64,000 bases of DNA from Adiantum capillus-veneris. Lineage: Eukaryota > Streptophyta > Polypodiopsida > Polypodiales > Pteridaceae. Where the stretch lies: contig CM043944.1 of NCBI GenBank assembly GCA_014529385.2, forward strand, positions 67,705,895 to 67,769,894, given 5' to 3'. Shown piece after piece: positions 42,823 to 52,209 of the stretch. The notes under the pieces were generated by a model, which did not search any database, had not been told where the DNA came from, and saw only the letters and a program-made list of their open reading frames with translations. The position numbers and the translations under genes are program-made. Each line of letters opens with the position of its first letter. Position 1 is the stretch's first letter.

Positions 42823-44623
42823 AACCCATCATTTCTCTATGATCATGAAACTCTTTGCTTACCTTTGGTTGAGGATGTTCTCTGAGGTTGTCACGATTTC
42901 TTTCATGGTTTACACAGACTGTGAGAAATTGGATAGCTCGTTTACTATCTTTGCTACGTATTCTAGCATATGCTGAACCATCGTCCATTACCTTTGTTTC
43001 CATTCGAACTCCCACAATGTAGGGTTGTCCAAGGATGAGATGATATGAAGATGTATCCTGTACAAAGAAGTTTTGGTCAATCTTTACATCACCTATTGTT
43101 ACCTTCACACCTGGACATGCTGCATACAATTCACCGGATGAATTGTTTGCCACTTTTACCATCCAACCATGATCTGTGTCCATTGGCCATTTGCACTTGT
43201 TGTAGAGACTCTTTGACATTATGTTTATTTCTGAACCATGGTCAATCAAGGCAACAAATGGATCTTCAAGATCACCTACCTTGACCAAAGTTTCTGTAGT
43301 AGCCCTTGCCCAATGACTTCGTGAATAGTAACTCCTAAGAATATCTTCAACTTCTTCATCATCATTTGAGAAATACATTTGCTTCACTCTCCCACTAGAT
43401 TGGTAGCATCCTACCACAACTCCATCATTCTCCTTATTTTGCAATTGCATCCCTTGTGTCTTTGAGGTTTCCCCTTCAACCTGTGGACGAGAAACTTCAG
43501 CAAGGGTTTGCCTCTTTCTCTTTATGATGTCAATGATCTCCTCATAGAATTCACGCTTTGCAATGCCAAGAACTTCTCCCAGAGTAAACTCAATCTTGCT
43601 ATTCAAGATCCTTTCCTCCAAGACTTTCTTTAAATCTGTAGCAACCTCAATATCAGATTGTAGTTTATAAGTTGGGCCTTTTGTCTTACCTTTCATTGGC
43701 TCTTTCTTCTTTCCTGTTGTAGACTCCTCCATGAGTACTTCAGGTCGAGATGCTCCTTGTGTTGAGGGTGTTTGAGAAGGCATTGAGTCGCTTCTTCCCC
43801 CACTTCTAGAAGCTCTTTTTGATGGTCCTTCATCAGCATTCTCACCTCTGCGCTTCTCTTCTACAATTGCCTCATTTTGTTGGCATTTTGTAATGTAAGC
43901 ATGCACTGACAATGAGTCCACTAGATCATTCCATCCTGTTTCTAGACGTATGCAATCACCTGCTTCATGTAGAATCTCTTTTGTAAGCTTTCCCTTTTTA
44001 GCTAATTGCATGACATTTGGCCAAATTTGACCATGATGGTCACTCACCTCTTCATCACAAAAATGTTCAATTTTTACTCCATAAGTAGCCGCCTCAACTG
44101 AAGAGGTGGCATGCTTGGTTGCCATATCTTCAACTAAGGTTTGCATTCCCCCCTTCCCAAAGTTAGTTCTCAAGGGTAGACATGTCTCTCTTAAGTGGAT
44201 TTTACCATCCTTAAAAAAGACAACATCTTTTGACAAAGCATCACTAAAATCATCACAATCCCTTCTTACATGGTCTGTACTATCACACCAAATACATCTA
44301 TTAACAAACCCTTCTTTGGACTGTTGTCTTTGCCTAGGAAGTGGCCCTGATGGTTGGCCTTTTTCTTCAAGCTTTGCAAACTTCACCTTCAAGTCACGCA
44401 TTCCCTTCACAAGCTCATCTAGCATAGACTCATCAAACTTAGGAGCGATAAAAGTAGGCTTTACCATTTTGTCAGAAGTTGAGGTGGAAGGACTTGTAGT
44501 GTTTACTACCATCTTGTCCCTTCTTCTTTGTCGTTTGGCAAGCAGAGAGACAGCACCTTCAACCTCATTCCATTCGGTCTTTAGTCCTTGCTCAGCATCT
44601 TTATCTTCAAGAAGAAGCTCCAA
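42803..44623 (-). CDS. FG1 gag C-terminus and aspartic protease
   Basis: This 606-codon frame has a gag zinc knuckle, CIWCDSTDHVRRDC (CX2CX4HX4C), near residue 115. A long charged linker follows (KKEPMKGKTKGPTYK). The protease is near residues 455-560: FVALIDHGSEINIMSKSLY, with DHGS at the active site instead of D-T/S-G, and YHLILGQPYIVGVRME at the C-terminal side. The first codons of the frame are in fact internal gag, because a frame change near 44605-44625 separates it from the upstream gag frame. The end overlaps the pol frame. Confidence 0.88.
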   Translation of the reverse strand: MELLLEDKDAEQGLKTEWNEVEGAVSLLAKRQRRRDKMVVNTTSPSTSTSDKMVKPTFIAPKFDESMLDELVKGMRDLKVKFAKLEEKGQPSGPLPRQRQQSKEGFVNRCIWCDSTDHVRRDCDDFSDALSKDVVFFKDGKIHLRETCLPLRTNFGKGGMQTLVEDMATKHATSSVEAATYGVKIEHFCDEEVSDHHGQIWPNVMQLAKKGKLTKEILHEAGDCIRLETGWNDLVDSLSVHAYITKCQQNEAIVEEKRRGENADEGPSKRASRSGGRSDSMPSQTPSTQGASRPEVLMEESTTGKKKEPMKGKTKGPTYKLQSDIEVATDLKKVLEERILNSKIEFTLGEVLGIAKREFYEEIIDIIKRKRQTLAEVSRPQVEGETSKTQGMQLQNKENDGVVVGCYQSSGRVKQMYFSNDDEEVEDILRSYYSRSHWARATTETLVKVGDLEDPFVALIDHGSEINIMSKSLYNKCKWPMDTDHGWMVKVANNSSGELYAACPGVKVTIGDVKIDQNFFVQDTSSYHLILGQPYIVGVRMETKVMDDGSAYARIRSKDSKRAIQFLTVCVNHERNRDNLREHPQPKVSKEFHDHREMMGFGQVPL

Positions 44624-45177
44624 TTTTCCTGAAACTCTTTACCTGCAGCTTGTAAGAAAAGATCTGTCTTCTCTGTATCTAGTGTGGCCCTTTCTGTCCT
44701 AGTGAGTTGTGTATAGCGCCGCTCAAATTCCCTAAGTAGCTCTGTTATTGATAGTCCTTGCTTTGGCTTGACTACCCATTCTAAGAATGTCCTTTTGGTC
44801 ACTCTCTCCGAGTCCTCCATGAAATATTCCTCCTTTAAATCTACTTTGAGTTCTTCCCAATTTCTCCCATGCCCATCTTTAACTGCCCTAACATGCTCCC
44901 TAATTTCTAGAGCAACAACTAGCTCAAAGCTTTGAATCATCTCACCTTCTGACACACGATGCAGCTCCATCTCCTTCACATACTCGCGTAAGTACTTGGT
45001 TACATCTTTGCCATTGAACTGATCCATTCTGTGGACGACCGTTTGTATGGCCTTCGTTGCTGAAATCTCCCTTCTTTCAGTAGCTATTGTTGTTGCATGA
45101 ACATTGCAAATGCTTGAAACATTTGCATTGTTGCTGGGTCAAAATGCATACCCTGTTGCTCAACATGATCACCCATG
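44581..45177 (-). pseudogene. FG1 gag N-terminal part, frameshifted
   Basis: A start ATG at about 45177 (MGDHVEQQGMHFDPATMQMF) reads about 30 codons to a TAG after a Gln run. A second frame then carries the capsid-like part MDQFNGKDVTKYLREYVKEME, VVALEIREHVRAVKDG and SITELLREFERRYTQLTRTER. It ends at 44581 after another frame change into the 42803-44623 ORF. The first break lies in a CAA repeat, a likely slippage site. Gag is therefore disabled by two small indels while the rest of the element is close to intact. Confidence 0.8.
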
Positions 45178-45203
45178 GTTACCCACAAACTCTCACCCTA
45201 GCA

Positions 45204-45223
45204 GATTCGCGTCGGGTTCACCA
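45204..45223 (-). other. FG1 primer-binding site
   Basis: Six bases inside the 5' LTR, the minus strand reads TGGTGAACCCGACGCGAATC. It begins TGG as expected for pairing with a tRNA CCA end. It is not the initiator-Met type used by the copia and chromovirus elements here; I cannot name the tRNA. Confidence 0.75.
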
Positions 45224-45430
45224 AAAATATGTCGAGAAATTTGCGGTTTTGCCAGGAAAGCACCGGGCTTATGGCTGTGAGAGTTTGTGAGAGAACTCAA
45301 CAAAAACTATATGAAGGAGTTAAACCATAGATGCCATGAAGACTAGGGTTTGGAAAGAAGTGCAATCAAAGAAAACTCACTCTTTCTCTCTTGCACTCAC
45401 ACACACAAAGAAAGAACGCAAAAGAGAATG

Positions 45431-45643
45431 TCAAAACAATACGAAGATGAAAACATCAAAGCTATGGTCATATCGTATCATGGGTAATATGAAAGGGTTA
45501 ATGGATGAGTTAATGGCATTCAATCTTGGCTGACCAAATAGGCTACGAATTGTTCTTTGGAATTGTAGTTTTGTGCTTACCATAATATATATATTTTGTT
45601 TAGTGATTGGGATTAATTGTGTGTACAAATCCTCTTGGTTCAT
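45431..45643 (-). CDS. Small conserved ORF P2 in FG1 5' LTR
   Basis: This 70-codon minus-strand ORF begins at an ATG whose ATGA overlaps the stop of the P1 ORF upstream (45640-45858). The core KLQFQRTIRSLFGQPRLNAI and ILPMIRYDHSFDV is a diverged relative of P1. The tandem pair with touching stop and start is unusual in a plant LTR. Confidence 0.5.
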   Translation of the reverse strand: MNQEDLYTQLIPITKQNIYIMVSTKLQFQRTIRSLFGQPRLNAINSSINPFILPMIRYDHSFDVFIFVLF

Positions 45644-45858
45644 AGCAAGATACCTACACTTACATCAAAAGAAAAATTATAGTCTATGAGAGGTAGTATG
45701 ATGGGATCCGGTGATAGAAGTATTTCATTGAGCCTTTCAGGGCCAAAGAGAAACACTATACGTTGTTGAAAGTGTATTTTACGGCTAATCCATACATTAA
45801 TTCTAATAGATTGTACAGAGTGAAAGCAATAGAAATGATCATCATGTGGGTTATTCAT
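45640..45858 (-). CDS. Small conserved ORF P1 in FG1 5' LTR
   Basis: 72 codons, nearly the same as 37601-37819 (RFHS is CFHS, VSVV is VSVG). It overlaps the start of the P2 ORF by four bases. In the transcript of FG1 this ORF would lie near the 5' end if the promoter is upstream of it in the LTR, and near the 3' end in any case. Confidence 0.6.
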   Translation of the reverse strand: MNNPHDDHFYCFHSVQSIRINVWISRKIHFQQRIVFLFGPERLNEILLSPDPIILPLIDYNFSFDVSVGILL

Positions 45859-46054
45859 CTAGGATAGTATGTGAGAAATGTAGATATGAGAGAAGTGAAG
45901 AGATGAGAATTTTCCCTCCCAAGCCCTATTCTTGCCCGTAGACAAAAAGGATACTGCGGGGAGAGATGTACCTGTAGCAAAGAGAACCTAAAATTTGTAG
46001 AGAGGATGAATTACTAAGAGTGAGAGAGATAGATTTGGTTAAGGAGATAATAAT

Positions 46055-46092
<38 letters not shown>

Positions 46093-47264
46093 GATTAGAG
46101 ATGAAAAAGAAAACAACAAGAAATCAAGAAAACATCAATGTAGAACACATCTTACTTGAAACCCTTCGGCACCATTATTGTGGGAGAGAGAAGAAGAGTG
46201 GATAATTCCACTTTGATCGATACACCAAGTGCAAAACCTTCTTTGATTAGAGTTGATCTTCCAAGGTTAGCTTGTTGCAAGAATGGCTAGTCTCCCTCTA
46301 GGAGAAAGTGTAGGCTTGGGTTTATGTTAATGGCTAAGTACAATTAGGCATTACTACTCACTCCCTCGAGAATTCCTCTCATCAATGGCTTGAATGCTTG
46401 AGTCCCTTCCAAGGAAGAAGAGGTCCCCTTTTATAGGTGAAGGGAACCCCCAAGGGTTTACACAAGAAGAGAGGAGCCAGTGTGAACAGGAATTGGAAAA
46501 GTTGGAAATGAGCTGCCCCTGCATGATGTGGGCAGACTGGGGTCCAGTATTTTGATCATATCTCCTGAACCGTGGCTCCAAATAAAAAAGTGAAAATATG
46601 GGATAAAACTTCAGGTCATTAGCTACGATTTTCATTTTAAAATTGTTTTCCAATTCGGATTGGAACCTTGTGTAAAAAATTCATCAAAATAGGGTCCATT
46701 TATGGCAGCAAAAGTCTTCATGTGGTCTCTTTAGCCTAGACTTTCATTTAATTCCAAAGGACACCTCATGCCATATGAAAGCATGACATTGCTCCTTGAC
46801 AAAGTTTTGTAATCATGCTTGCAATAATGCATTAAAATAAGTGTATCTTTGAAATCATGCCACCTAGTGTCCCACTAGGATTTGATTCTCTCCTAGTAGC
46901 TATTTAAAAAGAAATATAAGAAAAGTATAAACAATACATAGAATATATATATACTGGAGTTTACCCTAGATATAGGATCTAGCTAGGGTGTGAGATGATA
47001 ATGATATAGTAGAAATAAAGAATCAATGCTTTTTGCCCCAAGTGAAAGAGGCGGAGCTATTGATGCTTTTCCCATAGTATTTTCTGATGGTAAAGTAAGG
47101 ATATGTTACCCTTGAGAAAAATAATAGGATGAGATAGAAGGTTTATTATTATACTTAAATATGCATATGTACACTATAGGAAATATAATTATGTATTTAA
47201 AAAAATACAAGATAGATCTTGTAGCATGCGTTCCCACTATGTACGTGTCACAGCACGACAGCGT

Positions 47265-48086
47265 ACACGCACCACTAATTCAAGAAAAAACGAAGGACTT
47301 CACAACTATGACAACCAAAAAAAGACGAAGGATCTAAAGCTGGCGCCGCCACTAACAAAAAGAGGAAGTGCGCTGAAGGCATGCCTCGTCCGACCCTGAA
47401 AAGAAGTATGCTCGACACCGACGCACCGGCAACACACCATTCCCCGGCAACACGCAACCACGACGCCATCCCAGTAATTTATAGGTTGTTTTCATCATTT
47501 TCTTCAGTTTTCACCCGAGCCATTGTAAATTCACATTTTTTTTGTAAATATCATCTCTCTAGGTGATGGTCACAAAGGCCCACCTAGAGATTCCTATCTT
47601 TTAATAAACCTCCCAAAACAAAGCAAGGGTCAACCACACCGGGCCCATCCCTTGCTTTGTCTCCCCAATTAAGCTTACCCTAACGACACTAGGATTACCA
47701 TAATCCAAGCAGCCAACACCTATAAATTGGCACTTAGAGGTTACTATCGGGGGGGGGGGCAATTCATGAGGAGCTAAGCTTTTGGTAGAGTGTTGTGGGA
47801 AGGATTGACACTATCACCATCACAGGGAGGGGGCTTGTGTGTTCGGTTTGCCTTGGGAATTGCACCATGCCAACGGAACCACACCCATCTCTCGACTCCA
47901 ATGGTCGATGCACACATGTATACACTCTCTTGGTAGTAAGTTTCACAATCATTGAATCGTCTTAGAGAACGCACCAAGTAGGTTGCACCACCTCCTCTCC
48001 CTCCCTCTCTACAACCACGGTGTGCCACTTTGTAAATAATGCATAAATAATTCACCTTCACACCCCCCGAGGGTTTTCATCATTTG

Positions 48087-48175
<89 letters not shown>

Positions 48176-48339
48176 GTGTGTAAGTTTGTAGTGTTCATAT
48201 CATCGTCGTTTGCGTCCTAGCCGCTCAAAGCTAGGTGGTGCCCCCTGTTCGCTTTACCGTGGGGCAGGCTCGAGACGCTCCATTTGAATCCCGACGTTTA
48301 AGAGGCCATCGGGGTTCGGGGTCCACTTTGTGTCCGTCA
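47265..48339 (+). mobile_element. Tat1 5' LTR, second part
   Basis: The LTR resumes after FG1 and runs to TGTCCGTCA. Landmarks are TCACCCGAGCCATTGTAAATT, a poly-G run, ACTCCAATGGTCGATGCACA, two (CT)n arrays (about 48091-48174) and GCGTCCTAGCCGCT. Adding the first part gives an LTR of about 2.46 kb. The ends TGATAG...CCGTCA are shared with Tat2. Confidence 0.9.
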
Positions 48340-48341
48340 TT

Positions 48342-48361
48342 TGGTGCCCCCACGGAGGAGG
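48342..48361 (+). other. Tat1 primer-binding site
   Basis: TGGTGCCCCCACGGAGGAGG follows the LTR end after two bases. Tat2 has TGGTGGCCCCACGGAGGAGG at the same place. The tRNA is not identified. Confidence 0.75.
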
Positions 48362-48418
48362 GCTTTCTAAACTTAACCCTTCAGTTTTTAATGCTGAAAG
48401 TGACGCCCACTATCAATC

Positions 48419-49380
48419 ATGGAGGAATGGCTAAAGGAATTTTATAACTGGATGACGAAAGAAGAGGAGACGAAGGAGGCACTAGCCGCCTTCATTGAGG
48501 TGCTACTGCTAGGCTGCAATGTCGTCAGCATTGAAGAGGTAAATTCTCCATCTCGTGTCGCTTGTTCTAACTATAAATTGAGAGCATCAGGTGGGAGGTC
48601 GGTGAAGTGCCATCACTATTGTCAACCAAGGGACACTGTCAATGAGTGCCAACAACGAAGGCAACAAAAGGGCTGAAGTCATCTACATCAACATTAATCG
48701 CGAAGAAGTCATTCACATCAAGGAAGGGAAGAAAACGGTGAGACCTCTTTTCCCTAAAGAAACTGCACTCAAAGTTATAACTCCAAAGCGGCCTAAAGGG
48801 GCTCTTCGAGCGAAAGGCAAGGAGAAGATAAGCCATTCTAGAAACACATGACCCCGAAGGGAGAAGCATCTGGCCAAGCATGTGCTTCAAGCTCAGAAAG
48901 CCGGGTTGTACCCACTTTGCCAAAGAAGAAGTCATCCGAAGCTAAGCGGCGCAAGGTCGCCTACCGATTTGCATGACGCATGCAAGTGCTACCAATCCAC
49001 TTCGACAATCCGGAAGAAGAAGTGGTAAGAAGATTCCCATGTCCTAGAGAAGAGTGGTTCGGCTACTGCTCTCGCTGTTTTGGAAAGTGAGTGGAGGATC
49101 TTCCTCCTCTCCCTGTACAACTTGTCTTGAAGAAACTCTCTACCACGGGAGAAACCCACTGGGTTGGGGACGAGTTGCAACTGAATGGAGTAGAATTCAT
49201 ACAACAATGCCGACTACAGAAATTTACTTGCAATTGCTGTTGGCCAAGAGGCCGGGAGTGGTTAGATGCGTTGCCATCACCCCGTACGTGCTGAGCAATG
49301 AAGGAAAGGTAGAACCCATGAAAGGCGATGACCTCTTATGGATGTGTCGACTCATCAACACTGGCACGGTAAGAGTATGA
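48419..49380 (+). pseudogene. Tat1 leader ORF1 region (zinc-knuckle and unknown protein)
   Basis: A frame from 48419 reads MEEWLKEFYNWMTKEEE and holds a knuckle-like CHHYCQPRDTVNEC, in which one Cys spacing is changed relative to the CHHCCQPRHTVNEC of Tat2. It stops at 48676, overlapping a second frame (48642-48851) with EEVIHIKEGKKTVRPLFPKE. A third frame ends GKVEPMKGDDLLWMCRLINT and TVRV at 49378. A TGA near 49089 and a frame change break the third part. Tat2 has the same three parts and the same end points. I recognise no family beyond the knuckle. Confidence 0.6.
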
Positions 49381-49402
49381 GTAAGTATTCCACCCTCTGT
49401 GC

Positions 49403-49618
49403 ATGATGGAAAACGGGCCGACGGCATTCCCGTTCAGATTCCTGGAGTTTATGCATGTGAATATTTATGTAGATAGGAAAATCTTCTACCAACAGAAGAT
49501 CGTACACCTATTTGGTGCGGCAGTACTAGGAGAAATCCTCAATTCCCCGAACCCTATCATTCTCCCCATATTAGATTACCATCATTCCTTTAATGTCTCT
49601 ATCTTTATCCTGTTTTAA
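49403..49618 (+). CDS. Small conserved ORF P in Tat1
   Basis: This 71-codon ORF lies between the leader ORFs and gag. Its core, VDRKIFYQQKIVHLFGAAVL, GEILNSPNPIILPILDY and SFNVSIFILF, is homologous to P1 and P2 in the FG1 LTRs and almost identical to the Tat2 ORF at 55359-55574. Comparing about 50 codons with FG1 P1, I count about 20 synonymous changes, including Ser AGT/TCT and Arg CGT/AGG, against a similar number of replacements. Random non-coding drift would give mostly replacements. Function unknown. Confidence 0.65.
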   Translation: MMENGPTAFPFRFLEFMHVNIYVDRKIFYQQKIVHLFGAAVLGEILNSPNPIILPILDYHHSFNVSIFILF

Positions 49619-49742
49619 CCTATCCACCCACTCCTGTAAAAAGCCGCTATGAGCCGCTACTGTTAATGTAATGTAAAAAAAAGAGAGAAAAAGAGAAAAA
49701 AAGAAAATGAAAAAGAGATTTGTAATTTCCTAAGTCACTACC

Positions 49743-50423
49743 ATGGAAAGTGTTTCTTTTCCCATGTTCAGTGGAAAGAAGGGAGAGGATCTCACCACCA
49801 CCGACTTTTTGGATGATTACGACATTGCTTGTGTTGTCTCCAACAAAGAGGATGACGTTTCACGACTTAGAATTTTTCCTCTACTGATGAAAGTAGAGGC
49901 CAAGTTCTGGTCTAATGCATTGCCCCATGCTACCAAGAATGCATGGGAAGTGTTAAGGGATGCTTTTGTAAAGAGGTTTGGTGGAGGCACAACCTTGGAG
50001 AAACTATGGCAGCTACTGATAGAATTAAAGCAGGGAGGCCTGCTGGAGTATACCACCTACGAGTCCAAATTTGTGAGCTTATGGGAGAGATGGGTTGCCT
50101 CACTAGAGGAAGGCGAAGGAGTGCCTAATTTCCTAAAGAAGGACCGTTTCATTACTGGTCTATGGTCGCTGCTTAGAGAGAAGGTGAAGGGAAGGTTTCC
50201 TGCAACATATGAGTTGGAAGTCGAAGTAGCCCGCCTTAAAGACAAGAAGCTGCACATGCAAGCAAGAGTAAACGAGTCAGAGGAAACAAGCTCGGCCCGA
50301 CCAACTGTAGTGGCTGCAATAGCCAATCATAGAGTCCAACCGCAGGAGGCATCAGAAGAGCAGCAAGACCTGCTGAGTCGCATCACCACCCAACTAGAGA
50401 GTTTATTTGTGCATCTGGTGTAG
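49743..50423 (+). CDS. Tat1 gag
   Basis: The 226-codon ORF starts MESVSFPMFSGKKGEDLTT. It contains the retrotransposon gag core: LRIFPLLMKVEAKFWSNAL, WEVLRDAFVKRFGGG, LEYTTYESKFVSLWERWV, FLKKDRFITGLW and KVKGRFPATYELEVEVARL. It is open throughout and ends before the knuckle. It is about 85 percent alike to Tat2 gag by eye. The element itself is broken about 270 bp downstream, so any product would be gag alone. Confidence 0.85.
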   Translation: MESVSFPMFSGKKGEDLTTTDFLDDYDIACVVSNKEDDVSRLRIFPLLMKVEAKFWSNALPHATKNAWEVLRDAFVKRFGGGTTLEKLWQLLIELKQGGLLEYTTYESKFVSLWERWVASLEEGEGVPNFLKKDRFITGLWSLLREKVKGRFPATYELEVEVARLKDKKLHMQARVNESEETSSARPTVVAAIANHRVQPQEASEEQQDLLSRITTQLESLFVHLV

Positions 50424-50691
50424 CAAGGGCATGCATCTGGCAGGAACCCAGAACAAGGAAGAGGACAAAAAAGGCAGAACCCAGAGTACCACTGTTACAA
50501 CTAGGGGAAAGATGGCCATGGAATGTACTACTGCCCACATGCGAGGAGGCATAATTTCAATAGAGGGGAGAGATAGAATCATATCTCTCCGCCAAGAGCA
50601 AGACCACCACCACCTAGGCAACTAGGATCAATCCCACCGGTCCAAATCCTTCGACCACCTGTACAACAACAACCACCAGTCCAACCTCTCA
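50424..50691 (+). pseudogene. Tat1 gag tail with damaged zinc knuckle
   Basis: After the gag stop another frame reads EYHCYN, a TAG, then GKDGHGMYYC, i.e. a CX2C-type knuckle whose second Cys is lost to a stop. A Pro/Gln-rich stretch follows. Homology with Tat2 ends at about 50691, which is the truncation point of Tat1. Confidence 0.75.
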
Positions 50692-50863
50692 AAGAGTGAC
50701 CTTTCTAGGTAGAAATTCTCCATTCTGAAAAGTTTCTCCTTCATTTGAGTATTCTCGACTCCCACCCTTTTTCTTTTTGTCTTTCTAAAAGAAACCTTAG
50801 TGTTGTGTTGGATTAGGGAGACTTTTATTGTTTTTAGTGCCATGATGGAGACTTACCTTTCAT
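50692..50863. other. No feature recognised
   Basis: Short stretch between the Tat1 break and repeat J. No motif seen. Confidence 0.5.
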
Positions 50864-51396
50864 TTCACATCCTGACATGTCTTTACTTTTCTTGCATTCT
50901 ATTGTTTTAGATTGCTAAAGTGAAGCTTTCACCTTGCATAATTTTAGTAAATTTTACACACACACACGTATGTTTTTTTTGCATTCTACTGTTTAGAATG
51001 CTAAAGTGAAGCTTCACCTTGCATAATTCTAATAATTTCTATATACACATACACGCACATGTTAATTAGTTTTTTTTATTTCACTTTTCATCTCGCAACT
51101 TCACATGGCTTTACATTTCTTGGATTCTAAAGCTTGATTCTAGTCAGTGTTAATGTTTGAGAAAGTCTCTTTTATTAAGCAGCTGTTGGTCGAGTTTTCT
51201 CCTTACAAAGAAGAAAAGTAGAAAATACTAGCTAGTCTCGATTTTCAATCGGCTCAAGACTAAGCTGAGGCAATCCTTTCCCAAACACTAATACTAGCTT
51301 AATTCAACCTAGCAATTTTATCACTTTCTTATTGTTCTTGAAATCCAACGTGACCCTTTCACTTGTTTGGTTAGTGTAGCTAGCACACAACAAAAG
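50864..51396 (-). repeat. Dispersed repeat J, copy 2
   Basis: Reverse complement of 14284-14812. It keeps both GTGAAGCTTCAC palindrome sites, one with an extra T, and the long unique block around TTTATTAAGCAGCTGTTGGT. Copies lie 36 kb apart in opposite orientation. Confidence 0.85.
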
Positions 51397-52130
51397 CTCT
51401 GAATTTGCAATACTACTATAAAATAGTGCTTGTCTCCCGGGTTGCACATAAATCCTTTTAAAACACTGTGAGTAATATATAGTAGGAATTTTATATTTTG
51501 CAGGACTTAGCTCTTTATATAGAAATTTTAACAGGAGCCTATATAGTAATCTTAATTAGAGGGCTAGTTGAGGGACCACTCTCACAATAGTTGTCATGGA
51601 GAATGAGGATGTAGAAAAGTAAGCACACGGCATCTACAATGGAAATATGGGTGGTCTCTTGGGTTAAATAAGAGAAAGAGTAGGTAGCATGTGTTGATCC
51701 TCTGCTCTATGAACCACTAGTCACGTCCCTCCACTTTTGTACCCGCTTAATGAATTCCCATACATAAGGCAGCTAAGAAATGGATGGGCACACTCTTCCT
51801 GAGTTTCTTAAGAGCTTTTAAGAGAGTCCCATGAACCACCGATAGACGTGTACACAAAAAGGGTAATGAGATAGAGGTTCAGGAAGGTAAACAGAGACAA
51901 AGGCCAAGGTGTAAGAGATTTGGAGATGCTAATGGTGAAATAACATTATAAATTCAAGATAGGTAAGATTAGCCATTTCACAACGTCTCATTAACCAAAA
52001 ACAATACAATCAAGACCCTACATATGCACGAAGGCTAAAGCATCATGGAATGTAACATGGTTGACAACATGGTACCCTTTTTATAATAACTAGTACAACA
52101 GCGCCGCCTTCGGCGGCAGTATGTGGATTT

Positions 52131-52134
<4 letters not shown>
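51397..52134. other. No gene recognised
   Basis: AT-rich sequence with stops in all frames. A perfect short palindrome-like GCGCCGCCTTCGGCGGC lies at about 52101-52117. Confidence 0.5.
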
Positions 52135-52208
<74 letters not shown>

Positions 52209-52209
52209 C
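52135..52209. repeat. (CT)n followed by (TA)n microsatellite
   Basis: About 54 bp of CT repeats then about 18 bp of TA repeats end directly at the Tat2 LTR start, so Tat2 probably inserted next to or into this array. Confidence 0.92.

Larger units (their letters stand above)
45230..47260 (-). mobile_element. FG1 5' LTR
   Basis: This 2031-bp LTR pairs with 37191-39218. It ends CAGCACGACA and is followed by GCGT, then ACACGCACCAC, the continuation of the Tat1 LTR. In the related Tat2 3' LTR (about 62648-62670) the same site is uninterrupted (CGCGTATACGCACCACGAA), which gives an empty-site reference. Confidence 0.95.

Noticed and set aside
43045-44702. Plus-strand ORFs opposite FG1 gag-protease
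   Set aside because: Shadows of the minus-strand coding frames, without motifs.
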